A DNA stretch of 64,000 nucleotides from Eustoma russellianum. Taxonomy: Eukaryota > Streptophyta > Magnoliopsida > Gentianales > Gentianaceae. This document shows positions 48,228 through 60,340 of the stretch, piece after piece. Made by a program: the position numbers and the translations under genes. The stretch is from the NCBI GenBank assembly GCA_036186865.1, contig AP025041.1, positions 42,553,430 to 42,617,429 of the forward strand, read 5' to 3'. Under the pieces are notes generated by a model. That model saw only the letters and a program-made list of their open reading frames with translations, was not told the DNA's origin and ran no database searches. Positions within the stretch are counted from its first letter, which is position 1, and the number at the start of each line of letters is the position of its first letter.

Positions 48228-48919
48228 TGTTATGAAAAATTGCAGGAAAACAAGACAACGAACAAGAGAACAATAACAAAGAACCTTGACTTGAGGCGTG
48301 TATACACACTTTCCATAAGGAATATTTACCCCCACTTGATGCTGCAGGGTTATTGGCAAACTTCCTCCTAGGATACAACAGCCAACAATCTCTAATCCTC
48401 AGCAAATAGGATTGAGAAACTATGAACTTTCTTGAGCAAGAGAGTATTAGTATAGAAAGAAGGAAATGGAATGCTTGAACAATATAGAAAGCAAGATCAA
48501 ACTTCTAATGGGTTATAACAGCCTATTTATAGGCTCTCAAACTCCAAGAAGTCATTGATGGAGGTTGCATGGCGATTGGGCATGTCTCTTGGTGCAAAAG
48601 ATGTGAATTTTCATGAAAATCACGCCTGTCAGGACATCGATCGATCGATGTGATCGATCGATGTCCCCAGTCAGACATCGATCTCTGCAGCCAGGACACA
48701 TCGATCGATCGATGTGACATCGATCGATCGATGTCATCGATCTATGTCAGGCAGAATACTCAACTTCATTTTCTAGCCACATGGATCTATCCATTTGATA
48801 CATGGATCGATCCAAGTCATGAGTCAAGCTATTCTTGCTTATTCCAACACCATTTTACCTTCATCTTTGATCTCAAACATCCATTCTTCATTCCATTGCC
48901 TTTACAAACTATTATAACA
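48228..48919 (-). repeat. 5' LTR of copia-E
   Basis: 692 bases, TGTTATGAAAAATTGC to CTATTATAACA on the plus strand. A minus-strand TATA box CTATAAATAG lies at 48524-48533. The palindrome cluster (48634-48734) has an extra 13-bp unit relative to the 3' LTR. The second CGAAC follows at 48920. Confidence 0.92.
48634..48734. repeat. Palindrome cluster in copia-E 5' LTR
   Basis: ACATCGATCGATCGATGT occurs at 48634-48651, 48698-48715 and 48717-48734, with an additional GATCGATCGATGT after the first. It lies downstream (minus strand) of nothing coding, about 100-200 bases upstream of the TATA box in U3. Confidence 0.9.
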
Positions 48920-48920
48920 C

Positions 48921-49062
48921 GAACTCCATTTTTGACTTATGCTTATACTGTTTTGAATAATGTTTCTGAAGTTTCGATAATGAAACATTATTTCTCTTTT
49001 GGGTACATAACTTGCCAAGTAACACAGTACTTCGCACAAATATATCTGCACAGAAAACATTT
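48921..49062 (+). repeat. 142-bp tandem repeat, unit 2
   Basis: Diverged copy of 42883-43024, starting exactly at the edge of copia-E's target duplication. Shared phrases include GACTTATGCTTA, GAATAATGTTT and TTTCTCTTTTGGGTACA. Confidence 0.6.
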
Positions 49063-49466
49063 TCTGCAGAAAATTCCACTTTTCTTTACAACAAACATCT
49101 CTAGTGTACAAGTTCACTCCCTTTCTTGTAGAACAATCGAACAAGAAAATCCGTTAAGTCCTAGGAAGCATTCGCTTGCAGTTCACCTTGTTCAACCGGT
49201 AGATGTGAAATTGCTTTTAAGGACAGTGATTCCTATCATGTCTCGGCTATTTTGTTTAGTTGATTTAGTTTGGTTGGTTCCATCTCACCCACATTTTTCC
49301 AACAGTTGTGAGCAAGCCCTTAGAGCCTCATATCAAGTGCGAAATCACGTGCTATCATGAAAGATACATCTCGAGCTACATACCGGCCCAGTTAAAAAAT
49401 CGAACTCTTTACAAGAAAGAAAAAGAAAAACTAAAACTAACTAATAATGTAAAACTTTGAAAAGAT
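49063..49466. other. Non-coding flank between copia-E and copia-F
   Basis: No gene or known repeat recognised. An open plus-strand frame (to 49360) mixes LTR and flank and has no family resemblance. Confidence 0.4.
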
Positions 49467-49648
49467 TGTCAGCAAGATCATCACAAATAAGGAAACATAG
49501 ATTCTAGAGTTAAAGTGGATTGTATTTGATTGATTCCTTATTAATGTTGTGATTATTCCATTTCCCAAATTTGTAACCCCCGATGTACTATTTATAGGGG
49601 TGAGCCGTATATGATCAATTAATAAAAAATATTTTCTTCAATCCAATA
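49467..49648 (+). repeat. 5' LTR of copia-F
   Basis: TGTCAGCAAGATC to ATCCAATA, 182 bases, directly before the PBS-like TGGTATCAAAGCG (one mismatch to the standard). It ends in TA rather than CA; the 3' copy ends the same way. Confidence 0.85.
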
Positions 49649-49661
49649 TGGTATCAAAGCG
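49649..49661 (+). other. Copia-F primer binding site
   Basis: TGGTATCAAAGCG, initiator tRNA-Met type with one G-to-A change relative to the other elements. Confidence 0.8.
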
Positions 49662-49817
49662 AGTATTCTATCCTCAATAGTGGTGAAATACAAACACTCA
49701 TCATCTACCAAATAACTTACCTCAATCCAGCCGTTCCAAGTCCAGCTCCTGGGATCTTTCATGGTTGACTAAACTCCTTAATCAAGCACTACCCAGACGG
49801 AGGAGGGAACCGACCCG

Positions 49818-52800
49818 ATGGCTGAACCCTTAAACTTATCCCAAGTATTAGAGCTTCTGCACAAATGGGCACCAAAATCAAACCCAGCCGAAGGAACCTC
49901 CAACCAACAACTTGTCATGTTTGACAAACTCAATGACCATAATTATTCCATATGGGCTTGGAAAATCAGCTTGTCTATCGATGGGAGGGGGAGGCTCAGG
50001 CACATCATGGCCCTACCTCCCAAGAAGGAAGATCCACAGTATGTGGAGGCAATCAGACTCCATTGTACTTACTTGGATTTTAGAAAATATCAAACCAGAT
50101 ATTGTCAACCAGTACATTGATTATCCGACAGCATGGGATCTTTGGAAGGGGATTGAATCCACCTATAGCAGCGGAAAAGACCTCTTACAGATATATGACT
50201 TGATGGTTAATGCCAATAATCTCAAACAGGGAACAGTCCTTAAATCGTGTTTTCAGCCAACTACAAGGCATATTGAAGGATATAGATAGAAGACTCCCTA
50301 ATCTAATGCACTGTCCGAAAGACATGATAGTATTCAATCAGATTCAACAGCAAAATCGCATGTACCAATTTCTTTAGGCAATTAATGAGGAGTATGATGG
50401 AGAGAAGAGGGATATTCAGAAAACAGACCCTCTTCCCTTCATGGAAGAAGCATATGCACATATTAGACGGGAGGCTCACAGACGTGAAATAATGAAAGGA
50501 GATATGGAGACTTCACCAGCAAAAAACATTTCTGGCATAGGAAGCAGACTTGTGACCAGAAAAGCCAAACCCGAAGCATCTGACAGAAAGGGGAAGTGGC
50601 GGTCAGATCTGACGAAACAAAGTTTGCCAAAATCATCATCCCGCAAGAGGACAAAAAATCGCATCTTCGTTGCACTCACTGGGGTGGCAGCCGCCATACC
50701 GCAGGTGGTTGTTTCCAAATCATTGGGTACCCGAATTGGTGGCCAGATACACGCAAGAGAGGGAAGAAAGAAGGACATGCGAGTGCAGCCACGGGCAACT
50801 AGGAGGTCACCTACGATGGCAGCAAGGAGATAGGGTTTGGAGGAATCATCCGAAAGGAGACACTCCAGAGGAAGTCTCCAGAAAGCGCAGGAAGAGAGCC
50901 CTCAGCAGGTGGAGATAACGATGAAAGAGGTAAAGGGCTTGAGGTGAATTTACCCCCAAGCCCTCATGTGTTAAATAATAGCCCCTCCTTTCATAAGCCC
51001 TCAATTTTTAATACATTTACCCAAAGACCCAATGGGAAAATAGAATATCAGTATGAAAAAATTTCTGAATGGATTTTTGATTACGGGGCAACTGACATCA
51101 TTTCTTATCATGCACATGATTTTTCCTTTAGTACGTCTCCAAATAAAAAAATTATCCGCACTGCCAACGGAGGAGTCGTCATGGTTAACGGGGCAGGCAG
51201 TGTTCACCTCTCACCCACACTACAGTTACAAAATTGCCTTTATGTTCCATCCTTATCCTATAAGTTATTATCCATTAGTCACCTCACAAAAGAGTTGAAT
51301 TATACAGTATTGATGCATCTGACCTTTTGCTTAGTGCAGGACATTCGGACAGGGAGGATAATTGGGTGTGATTCTGAGCGCAGAGGGCTCTACTTTGTGG
51401 ATAAGGTGGACCAACACGGCACGACAACGTTCACTCATGGACCAGTAGACAGGCAAGCTGGCTATGGCACCGCCGCCTCGGGCATCCTTCGTTAGGGTAC
51501 TTAAAAATAATATTTCCTAAACTATTCAGTCATTTCACTCTTAGCCAAAAGTCATAAACATTCGTATCCCTGAAATAACACCAGAACACAAAAACCGTTT
51601 TCTCTTATGCACTCTGATGTGTGGGGCCTGTCCCCGGCACCTAGCCCGAATGGTTTTTCATATTTCTTACTCTTTGCAAATGATTTTACTAGGATGGTGT
51701 GGATTTACTTTCTCAAACAAAAATCCGAGGTCCTTGATAAATTTATTGTTTTTTATAATATGATATCCACCTAATACAAAACACAAATCCAAATCCTACA
51801 TACATACAATGGTACCGAATATGTGAACAAACCCTTCCAAGAGTTCCTTTCAGCAACATGGCCTTGTCTATCAAACCATTTGTCCTGACACCCCTCAACA
51901 AAATGGGTCGCCAAAAGGAAAAACCATATACTCCTTGAAATTACCCGCTCTCTCATGATTGAATCCAGAGTCCCTACTTATTACTGGCCAAAAGCTATCG
52001 ACATGGCCAACTATCTGATAAACCGACTTCCCACAAAAGTCCTTAATCAGCATACTCCTATTGATACTCTTGGCAAGTATCACCCTGTCCCACTTCATTT
52101 GAACCTTAATCCATGGGTATTTGGATGCACTGTTTATGTCCATATTCCTAAAGCCCACCGAAGAAAATTTGACCCATGTTCCACTCGATGTATTTTTGTG
52201 GACGATTAATAGAAAGAGGTACCGGTGCTATGATCCACATTTACGTTGCCTGTACACTACTATGGATTGTGATTTTCTTGAGACAGAGTACTATTATCCT
52301 ACCACTCCTCAGAGTCAGGGGGAGAACTATCAGGATGACTCTTTCGGGTGGTTACAAACGCCAATTATGCCAGAAACTGGTCCAACGGAGGGAGTAAACC
52401 AAGCCACCGGACCAACCTTTAAAGACAAAACAGAACTCTCTCAGCCAAATCATGAGTAGTTATCAGTCCCGGACGTATGTCCTCAGGTAAGTGAATTTGA
52501 GCCTTCTCATTTGCTGTTTATTGAGTCTTTTGACAGCCCATAGCAGGACCAGACTCTACAGGTCACATGTATGTGCTCCCTCTCCGGAAAAACCAAGGAG
52601 TTCATGCAGTCAAATATGAGCCAGAATATACTCCCAAAAAGTCAAAATATCCAATACCAAGAGTCACAGAGGGACTTTCCATCATAGCTATGGCGTTTCA
52701 GACATCTCTGTATATAGTACATATTCCGAATACAATAAAAGAAGCTCAGGACCAACCAGAGTGGAGGAAGGCAATAAAAGATGAGATGGATGCACTAAAG

Positions 52801-54177
52801 AAGAATGGAACATGGGAAAAATGTCGAGTAAGCCCAAGAAAAAAACCAGTTGTGTGCAGATGGATTTTCACTCTGAAATATAAAGCAGATGGGACCATTG
52901 AGCGATACAAAGTAAGATTGGTCGTAAAGGACTACACACAAACATATGGAATTGATTACTCAGAAATGTTCTATCCTGTCACAAAGATAGACACAATCAG
53001 GATACTGTTCTCAGTATCAGCCAACCTCGAGTGGCCACTCTACCAGATGGATGTAAAAAATGCATTCCTCTATGGAGACATACTGGAAGAAGTATACATA
53101 GAGCCACCGCCTTAATTTACAGAAGATTTTGAAGAAGGAGAGGTATGTCGACTGCGAAAAGCATTGTATAGACTAAAGCAGTCGCTGCGAGCGTGGTTCG
53201 GAAAGTTCACTATGGCCATGAAGAAGTGGGGATATTATCAAAGCAACTCAGATCACACACTCTTCCTCAAACGATGACATCGCTTGATCACTTGCCTCGT
53301 CATTTATGTCGATGATATGATTATTACCGGGAATTACAATGAGAAGATCAAAAGTTTAAAGGAGCAATTGCCAAAGGAATTTGAGATAAGGGACTTAGGA
53401 TTACTACGGTATTTCCTAGGTATTGAGGTACTCGAGAAAAGGAATATTTAGCTCATAACGAAAGTATGTACTTGATCTTCTGGCAGAAACTGGGTAGTAG
53501 ATAGTAAACCAGCAGATATGCCAATTGGAGTAAATCATGGACTTAAAATAGTACCGGGAGCAGAGTTAGCAGACCGAGGGAAGTATCAACGACTGGTAGA
53601 AAAACTAATATATTTGTCACATACAAGACCGGATATTACCTACGCTATTGGAGTAATAAGCCAATTCACACACCAGCCACATAAGGAACACATGGAGGCA
53701 ACAACAAGAGTAGTTCGATATTTAAAAGGAATAGCAGGACAAGGAATAGTGTTTCAAAAACATGAAAATTTAGAAATAAAGGTGTACACAGACTGGGAAT
53801 CCGAATGATAGAAGATCTACATCCGGATGCTTTGCTCTGGTAGAGGAAACGTGGTCACATGGAAGAGTAAAAAGCAAAAGGTAGTGGCATTGTCAAGTGA
53901 CGAAGCAGAACTCTGGGGTATTGCTCGAGGGCTAACTGAGGTGCTGTGGCTCAAGAAAGTGTTGACAGAGATGGGTTTTCCTTCGAAAACTGTGCATAGA
54001 CTGCTATGTGACAATAAAGCAGCCATAAAAATTTTGGAAAATTCAGTTTATCATGATCGCACAACACATGTGGAAATAGACCGGCATTTCATTAAAGAAT
54101 TGATTGGTGCTCAAATAGTGAGCCTACCGTATGTAAGATCAGAGGAAAAACGGCTTCGAGAAATTCTGGCAAGTTAA
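49818..54177 (+). pseudogene. Copia-F gag-pol polyprotein, heavily decayed
   Basis: Starts MAEPLNLSQVLELLHK; gag motif DKLNDHNYSIWAWKI, a frameshift near 50080, then PTAWDLWKGIESTYSS. The protease site reads FDYGATD in place of DSGATD. Integrase fragments include LMHSDVWG and a mutated second Asp (HTYNGTEY), then WVAKRKNH. RT is well preserved in pieces (YKADGTIERYK, MDVKNAFLYGD, YVDDMIITG). RNase H ends with LSSDEAEL, LCDNKAAIKI and VEIDRHFIKE. Many stops and frameshifts separate these. The lineage is that of copia-G, and differs from A-D and E; short LTRs suggest the Ale/Retrofit group, but this is tentative. Confidence 0.85.
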
Positions 54178-54216
54178 GCATCAAGGACCCGCTGACTTAA
54201 CTTGAAGGGAAGTGTC

Positions 54217-54428
54217 AGTTAAGATTGTATAGAATCAAATCATACTGTAATTAGGAGATTATTTACTTACCATAATTATGAGGATATTGCAGAAAAATCA
54301 GCAATCATTATTAGACAAGACTGTATATTCCATGGTTAGGAAATTCTGTAAAACCTTAAATAGGAACGGTGTACTATGACTGACAATCAATGGAAAGAAA
54401 TTATTCTTTGAATTTGCCCAACTGAACA
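54217..54428 (+). repeat. 5' LTR of copia-G
   Basis: 212 bases, AGTTAAGATTG (first T mutated to A relative to the 3' copy) to CCCAACTGAACA. Confidence 0.9.
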
Positions 54429-54441
54429 TGGTATCAGAGCG
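54429..54441 (+). other. Copia-G primer binding site
   Basis: TGGTATCAGAGCG directly after the LTR, complementary to initiator tRNA-Met. Confidence 0.9.
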
Positions 54442-54688
54442 GGCACAATCCTTAAGGATGTGTAGATTTTGTGCATAGATTCAGAATATACTCATCATTG
54501 CTTGAACCTTTCCCGGCCAATATTCTACCACACTTAAACATACCTGTTCTTATGAATCAGACAACTGGTTGCTGACCAGACTTCAGCCATCCAGGTTGTT
54601 GCTTACCAATCTGCTCAGACGAAGTATTGCGTCGTCATTGCTATAGCTACCAGCAAAATCCTCTTTCTCTGCAAATAGCTCGAAAACC

Positions 54689-57600
54689 ATGTTAGAAATC
54701 CCAGAATCCTCAGAAACTCCAAAAACAGAAGCCACAAATCCACCTAGCCCTAAGGATCTTGCCATCCAGGTGGTACATATCCTCAGAGAAAGTCTCACAC
54801 CACCACCGCCATCACATAACCCATTGCCGGAGAATCTGAATATTGCTGTCAAGCTTACGGGAAGAAATTTTTCACTATGGTCTAACGTCATTTATAGGGC
54901 TATTTTAGACAGAGGGCGCAGCTCCCACCTTACGGGGGTGCCTCCTCCACCATCACCAACAAATCCATAGTTCCTCAAGTGGGAACAGGATGACAATTCA
55001 GTTTTTACCTGGATTCTACAGAATGTTGACCCCAGCATGATAAATATGTATCACGCTATCCAACTGCCAAGGCTCTTTGGGACGGCTTGGCGTTATCCTA
55101 CAGATCAGGAGGAGATTCCTTACAAGTCTTTGACTTGCACAGGAAGACGAATAACATCATACAAGGGGAAGGCTCACTGGAGGCCTGCTGGAACGCACTC
55201 CAGGATTTATGGGTGTCCATAGATACCTTAGATCTAAACCCAATGAAGTGTCCAGAAGACATCAGTGCGTATAACAGGAAAATGCAAGAATTTCGGTTAT
55301 ACCAATTCTTAACGGCCATTAACGATAAATATAAGGCAGAGAAGAAAGAGTTACTGAAAATGACATCTTTACCCACTGTAGAGGCTCCCATTTCAGAAAT
55401 CAAACGGGCAAAAATCAGATCTGGACTGATTAAGCATGGACCCTCAGAGTTTACCTCATCGCAGGGAATAGGACAAGGGTTACCCATCAAGACATTGCAG
55501 GGACAGGGATGGGGACGAGGTAGAGACCACACTGCTAGAGGGGATAAACGACAACCATCATCGCGCCCAGCATCCAAGGTGGACAAAAGCCACCTCATTT
55601 GCGAACACTATGGAAAAAAGGGGCACAAAAGGGAAAGCTGCTTTCAGATACTAGGGTATCTGGATTGGTGGGAAGGAAAGAAGTTTACCACCAGCGGAAG
55701 TGGAGGCAAGGCAGCAGTTGCTAGAACCCTCAACGGAGAAGGAGGAAACAACAGCCAAATCGCAGAACCACACATCCAGCGAAACCCCAAGGAAGAGGGC
55801 AAGAGTGAAGACGGCGGCTCAGGTATCAGGGGGTTAGGGCCCTTTAAACACACTATTTACCCCTTTGGCCCCTAAACCAATTGCTACCCCGACCCCTATT
55901 TTTCTTTCAAATGTTAATATGGTCTATTCAACCTCTTATTATTCGAATCCAGCCCCCAATGTTCCAGCAACGAACACCCAAACCCCTGAAGTTCATATTC
56001 CTTCTAATTGTGACCCTCCAACTTTTAAATATCCTAAATTCAGTCCCCATCAATCACTTACCCCACATGCACATCACCTCAACTCACACTTAACTAAAAC
56101 CAACTGGATATTTTATTGTGGTGCTACTGATACAATGTCCTTTGATCCCAATGACTTCACCAATCTCACTTCTCCGAATAAAACCCATGTTGAAACTGCA
56201 AGTGGGGACACCATCCCAGTCTATGGTAGTGGCCCTATAGAACTTTACCAAATTACTCTCAACCAAATTACTCTCCATAAGCCATGTTGAAACTGTCTAT
56301 TTGTTCCATCACTCTCAACCAAATTACTCTCCATAAGCCAACTCACCAAAGAATTGGATTGTGTTGTACTTATGTATCCGTCATTTTGTGTGTTGCAGGA
56401 CATTCATACTCAGGAGATCATCGGACGTGGTACTGAGAATGAGGGTCTCTATTACGTGGATGCAGTGGTGCAATAGGGCAAGTCTAATCTTGCCACCGGT
56501 ACGGTCTCTCGCCAGCTATGGTTATGACACCGTCGGTAGGACATCCATCATTTAGTTATCTTCAAAAAATTTTTCCTCAGTTGTTTTCTAATGCTTTGAC
56601 TACTTTGACCTGTGACATTTGTCTCTGGTCCAAACAACCACGAGCGACTTACCGCTCAAATAAAACACGCGTGGATCATATTTTTTCCTTAATACATTCT
56701 GATGTGTGGGAACCATCCCCCCACCCTACTACTTTGGGATTTTGGTATTTTGTTATTTTTGTTTATGAATACTCATGCATGACATGGCTCTATCTCTTAA
56801 AACACAAATCCAATGTCACCGACAAATTTGTTGAATTTTATAATATGGTAAAAACACAATATTGCATGACTATTCAAATACTTCGGTCAGACAATAGGGG
56901 GAATACTTTGATGGGGCATTCCAAAATTTTTCTTCTGCGACTCTAGTATCATCCACCAAACAACTTGTCCCGATACCCCTGAACAAAATGGGGTGGCGGA
57001 ACGAAAAAACCGCACCTTTCTAGAAATGACCCGCGCAATAATGCTTGAGTCGTCTGTCCCTCAAGGTTTTTGGCCGGAGGCTGTGTCCACAGCTACTTAC
57101 CTGAGCAATCGCCTACCCACCACCATGCTCCACCACAAAACACCACTCCAAGCTTTATCTAGTCAAACACAGGTTCCTTCGTTCCTCACCCTGCCACCGA
57201 AAGTCTTCGGTTGTGCCGTTTTACTCCATATACCTAAAACCCAAAGAAACAAACTTGACCCCTGTGCCGAAAAGTTTTTTTTGTTGGTTATGCCTCTACT
57301 CAAAAAGGATACCGGTGTTACAATCCTCGCACCCGCCGCATCTATGTCACCATGAACTGTGTCTTCGTAGAAACTGAGTTCTTCTTTGCCACCCAATCTC
57401 GATCTCAGGGGAGATGACTAATGATACTGATCCTCTCGATTGGTTGTCAAAGCCATACTGGTCACTGACTGAACCAACACGACAAGTAGATGGCTCCGAT
57501 TGTGCTAAAGCTCCCCACGATAATGTGGCCATCACCTCGGTACCCGACAAGGAGACTCCTCAGATGAATGTGCTCTAACAGGTAAATGAAGGGATACATA

Positions 57601-59497
57601 ATGCTTCGGAAAATTCAATTCTTAGTGAAAAAACAGATGACTCCGTCCAGTATAATCCTGATAACCACCTTGATAATCCATGCTCTGGTACAAAAACTGA
57701 ATACACCACGAATGATTCAGAGCATATTGAATCAGACCATACTAACATTATGACAGGAGAACATGGGCATGTGTTACCACCGAGGAAGAACAGAGGAGTT
57801 CCACCAGAAAGGCACTCTCCAACTAAAGTTGCTCGAGCCTCCAAATACCCCATACCAGTACAGGGCCGAAACATGTGTGGAACAACAGAAAGCTTCTTGA
57901 CCACGATATGCTCCAAGGAAATACCTCGAATAGTGAAAGAAGCTTGTACTCAACAACCGTGGAAGGAAGCCATGATGATAGAAATGAATGCACTGAAGAA
58001 AAATAAAACATGGGAACCATGCATGATGCCAACAGGAAAACGAGCTGTAAGATGCAAATAGGTGTTCACCATTAAGTACAAAGCCGATGGAAGCATTGAG
58101 GGACATAAGGAAAGGCTTGTAGCAAAAGTGTTTACTCAGATGTACGGAGTGGACTATTCCGAAACGTTTTCACCAGTAGCCAGAATTGACACCATAAGGA
58201 TACTGTTCTCTATTACTGCTAATAATGATTGGCCCTTGCAGCAATTCGATGTCAAGAACGCGTTCCTACATGGCGACTTAAAAGAAGAAGTATACATGGA
58301 ACCACCTCCCTGTTTTTCCGACGAGTTCAAACCCAGATAGGTATGCAGGTTAAAAAAGGCACTTTATGGGCTTAAGCAGTCACCCCGGGTGTTGTTTGGC
58401 CGATTCACCTCTGCCATGAAAAAGGACGAGTACAAACAGAGCAACCCTGACCACACGCTGTTCATTAAAAATCAGGGAGGATTTGTTACTTGTCTTATTA
58501 TATATGTTGATGATATGATTATTACTAGGAACGATACTAATGAAATTTCTTATTACACGAAATACTTGTTCACACAGTTTGAAATGAAGGACCTTGGAGA
58601 ACTCAAATACTTCTTGGGAATCGAAGTACTAAGGTCACAAGCTGGGATTTACATTTGCCAAAGAAAGTACATTCTGGACCTGCTAATAGAAGTTGGCCTC
58701 CTCGACGCCAAGCCTGCTGACACTCCAATGGTACAAAACAACAGGTTGGATATAGTACAGGGAGCACCGGAAACGAATCGGGAACGATACCAACGCCTAG
58801 TAGGCAAGCTGATATACCTATCACACACTAGGCCTGATATTGCTTACGCTGTGGGGGTAGTCAGTCAATTTATGCACAACCCACAGAAACATCATCTGGA
58901 TGCTGTAATCAGAATTCTCAGATACTTAAAAGAACTCTAGGGGTCGGTTTACTCTTCAAAAACAATGGTCATCTTAGGGTCGATGCATACACTGATGCTG
59001 ACTGGGCAGGAAGTCTGGTGGACCAACATTCTACATCAGGTTACATTAATCTGGTTGGTGGCAATGTTGTCACATGGAAAAGCAAAAAGTAAAAGGTAGT
59101 GACGTTATTCAGTACAGAGGCAGAATTTTGAGGTATCGTAAAAGGTATTACAGAAATACTTTGGATTCGGAAACTACTCAAAGAACTTGGTTTTCAGACG
59201 CATGATCCGACATGTTTACGATGTGACAATAAAGCCTCTATCAGCATATCAGAAAATCCGGTCCAGCATAATCCGACCAAACATGTGGAGGTAGATAGAC
59301 ATTTTATCAGGGAGAAACTCGATGAAGGAATTATTGAACTTCCTCATGTTCGCTTGGAAGATCAACTCGCGGACATTCTAACTAAGACGGTAAATGGACG
59401 AGTGTTTGAATACATAATGCGCAAGTTGAACATCGGAGGCCCACGATTCAACTTGAGGAGGAGTGTTAAGATTGTACAGAATCAAATCATACTGTAA
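54689..59497 (+). pseudogene. Copia-G gag-pol polyprotein, decayed
   Basis: Starts MLEIPESSETPKTEATN; gag KLTGRNFSLWSNVIYRA, stop at 54970, frameshift near 55087. The zinc knuckle reads CEHYGKKGHKRESC, with the second Cys changed to Tyr, and the protease reads FYCGATD. Integrase pieces: LIHSDVWEPS, LRSDNRGN, GVAERKNR, ATYLSNRLPT. RT: KYKADGSIEGHK, FDVKNAFLHGDL, YVDDMIITR, CQRKYILDLL. RNase H: YTDADWAGS, a stop, STEAEF, CDNKASISI, VEVDRHFIRE. At least seven stops or frame changes are visible. The last codons run into the 3' LTR. Confidence 0.87.
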
Positions 59498-59675
59498 TTA
59501 GGAGAATATTTACTAACCATAATCATGAGGATATTGTAGAAAAATCAGCAATCATCATTAGACAAGATTGTAGATTCCATAGTTAAGAAATTCTGTAAAA
59601 CCTTAAATAGGAACCGTGTACTATGACTGACAATCAATGGAAAGAAATTATTCTTTGAATTTGCCCAACTGAACA
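59464..59675 (+). repeat. 3' LTR of copia-G
   Basis: 212 bases, TGTTAAGATTG to CCCAACTGAACA, about 12 differences from 54217-54428. Confidence 0.9.
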
Positions 59676-59676
59676 G

Positions 59677-59854
59677 TGTCAACAAGATAATCATAAGGAA
59701 ACACAGATTCTAGAATTAAAGTTGATTGTATTTGATTAACTCCTTATTAATGTTGTGATTATCCCATTTTCCAAATTTGTAACCCATGGTGTACTATTTA
59801 TACGGGTGAGCCATATACGATCAATTAAGAAAAAGCATTTTCTTCAATCTAATA
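59677..59854 (+). repeat. 3' LTR of copia-F
   Basis: 178 bases, TGTCAACAAGATAATC to ATCTAATA; its first four bases double as part of copia-G's target duplication. Confidence 0.88.
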
Positions 59855-60131
59855 AAGTTGCTTACTGTAGAAGTGTTGTTGAAATATTCTCCCTGTAGCA
59901 AATGGTATCAATATTTCGGTGTGTTGCATAATCTCTAGCTTGTTCCAAAATGATGGTTGGAATTTTCACTCATGTGAAGGTATAAGAGATTTTAACGGGA
60001 ATCTCATTTGCATTTGAAGAGGTGGAAAATAAAGGGTGTTTTCAGTGCATTAGGCTTCCGCGCTTGCAGAGAGTGTGAGGATAGATTGGATTGCTTCGCG
60101 ATCTGATACACGCAGTATTACAAGACTGTGT

Positions 60132-60258
60132 TCACTGCTCGAACCCGTGATCTCAAGGTCACATAAAATAATAATTACGATCTCATTTAAAAATTTAAGT
60201 TTGTAAAAAGAATAATAATTTATACATTTTTGTCTTTAACACGCGTCTCACGTGTGAA
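60132..60258 (+). repeat. Dispersed eudicot-type repeat, copy 1
   Basis: Contains GCTCGAACCCGTGATCTC, CATTTAAAAATTTAAG, AATTTATACATTT and TTTAACACGCGTCTCACGTG. This word order is familiar from abundant intergenic repeats of many eudicots, from memory only. Copy 2 aligns to it over most of its length. Confidence 0.4.
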
Positions 60259-60340
60259 CTTTAACATGTGCACAGAGCAGAATTAGTAGTATTAGTATCT
60301 GTTCTTTTGTTTTCTTATTTCAGATGTGCTGTGGGGCATC

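Larger units (their letters stand above)
43029..48919 (-). mobile_element. Copia-E, Tork/Tnt1-like
   Basis: A 5891-bp minus-strand element with 692-bp (5') and 679-bp (3') LTRs, perfect CGAAC duplication (43024-43028, 48920-48924) and polypurine tract AAGTGGGGGAT beside the 3' LTR. The protein belongs to a different copia lineage from A-D (gag KLDRFDGTNYLRWKDKM, knuckle CYNCGKKGHLKKDC). Unlike every other copia element here except H, whose 5' end is not visible, it shows no tRNA PBS: only 19 bases separate the 5' LTR from the gag ATG. LTRs differ at about ten positions plus one 13-bp repeat gain. Confidence 0.92.
54217..59675 (+). mobile_element. Copia-G nested at the 3' LTR start of copia-F
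   Basis: 5459 bp with 212-bp LTRs, about 6% diverged, bounded by a perfect GTGTC duplication (54212-54216, 59676-59680). That pentamer is the last polypurine base of F plus the first four bases of F's 3' LTR, so G hit the junction exactly. PBS at 54429, polypurine tract TTGAGGAGGAG before 59464. The protein is a close relative of F's. Confidence 0.92.
49467..59854 (+). mobile_element. Copia-F, old short-LTR element containing copia-G
   Basis: LTRs of 182 and 178 bases bracket a 4.56-kb gag-pol relic plus the nested copia-G. Flanks are AAGAT (49462-49466) and AAGTT (59855-59859), a one-mismatch duplication. LTR divergence is near 9%. The polypurine tract CTTGAAGGGAAG (54201-54212) is followed by only the first bases of the 3' LTR, because copia-G landed there; the rest of that LTR resumes at 59677. 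F is the oldest insertion whose age can be judged here. Confidence 0.88.
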
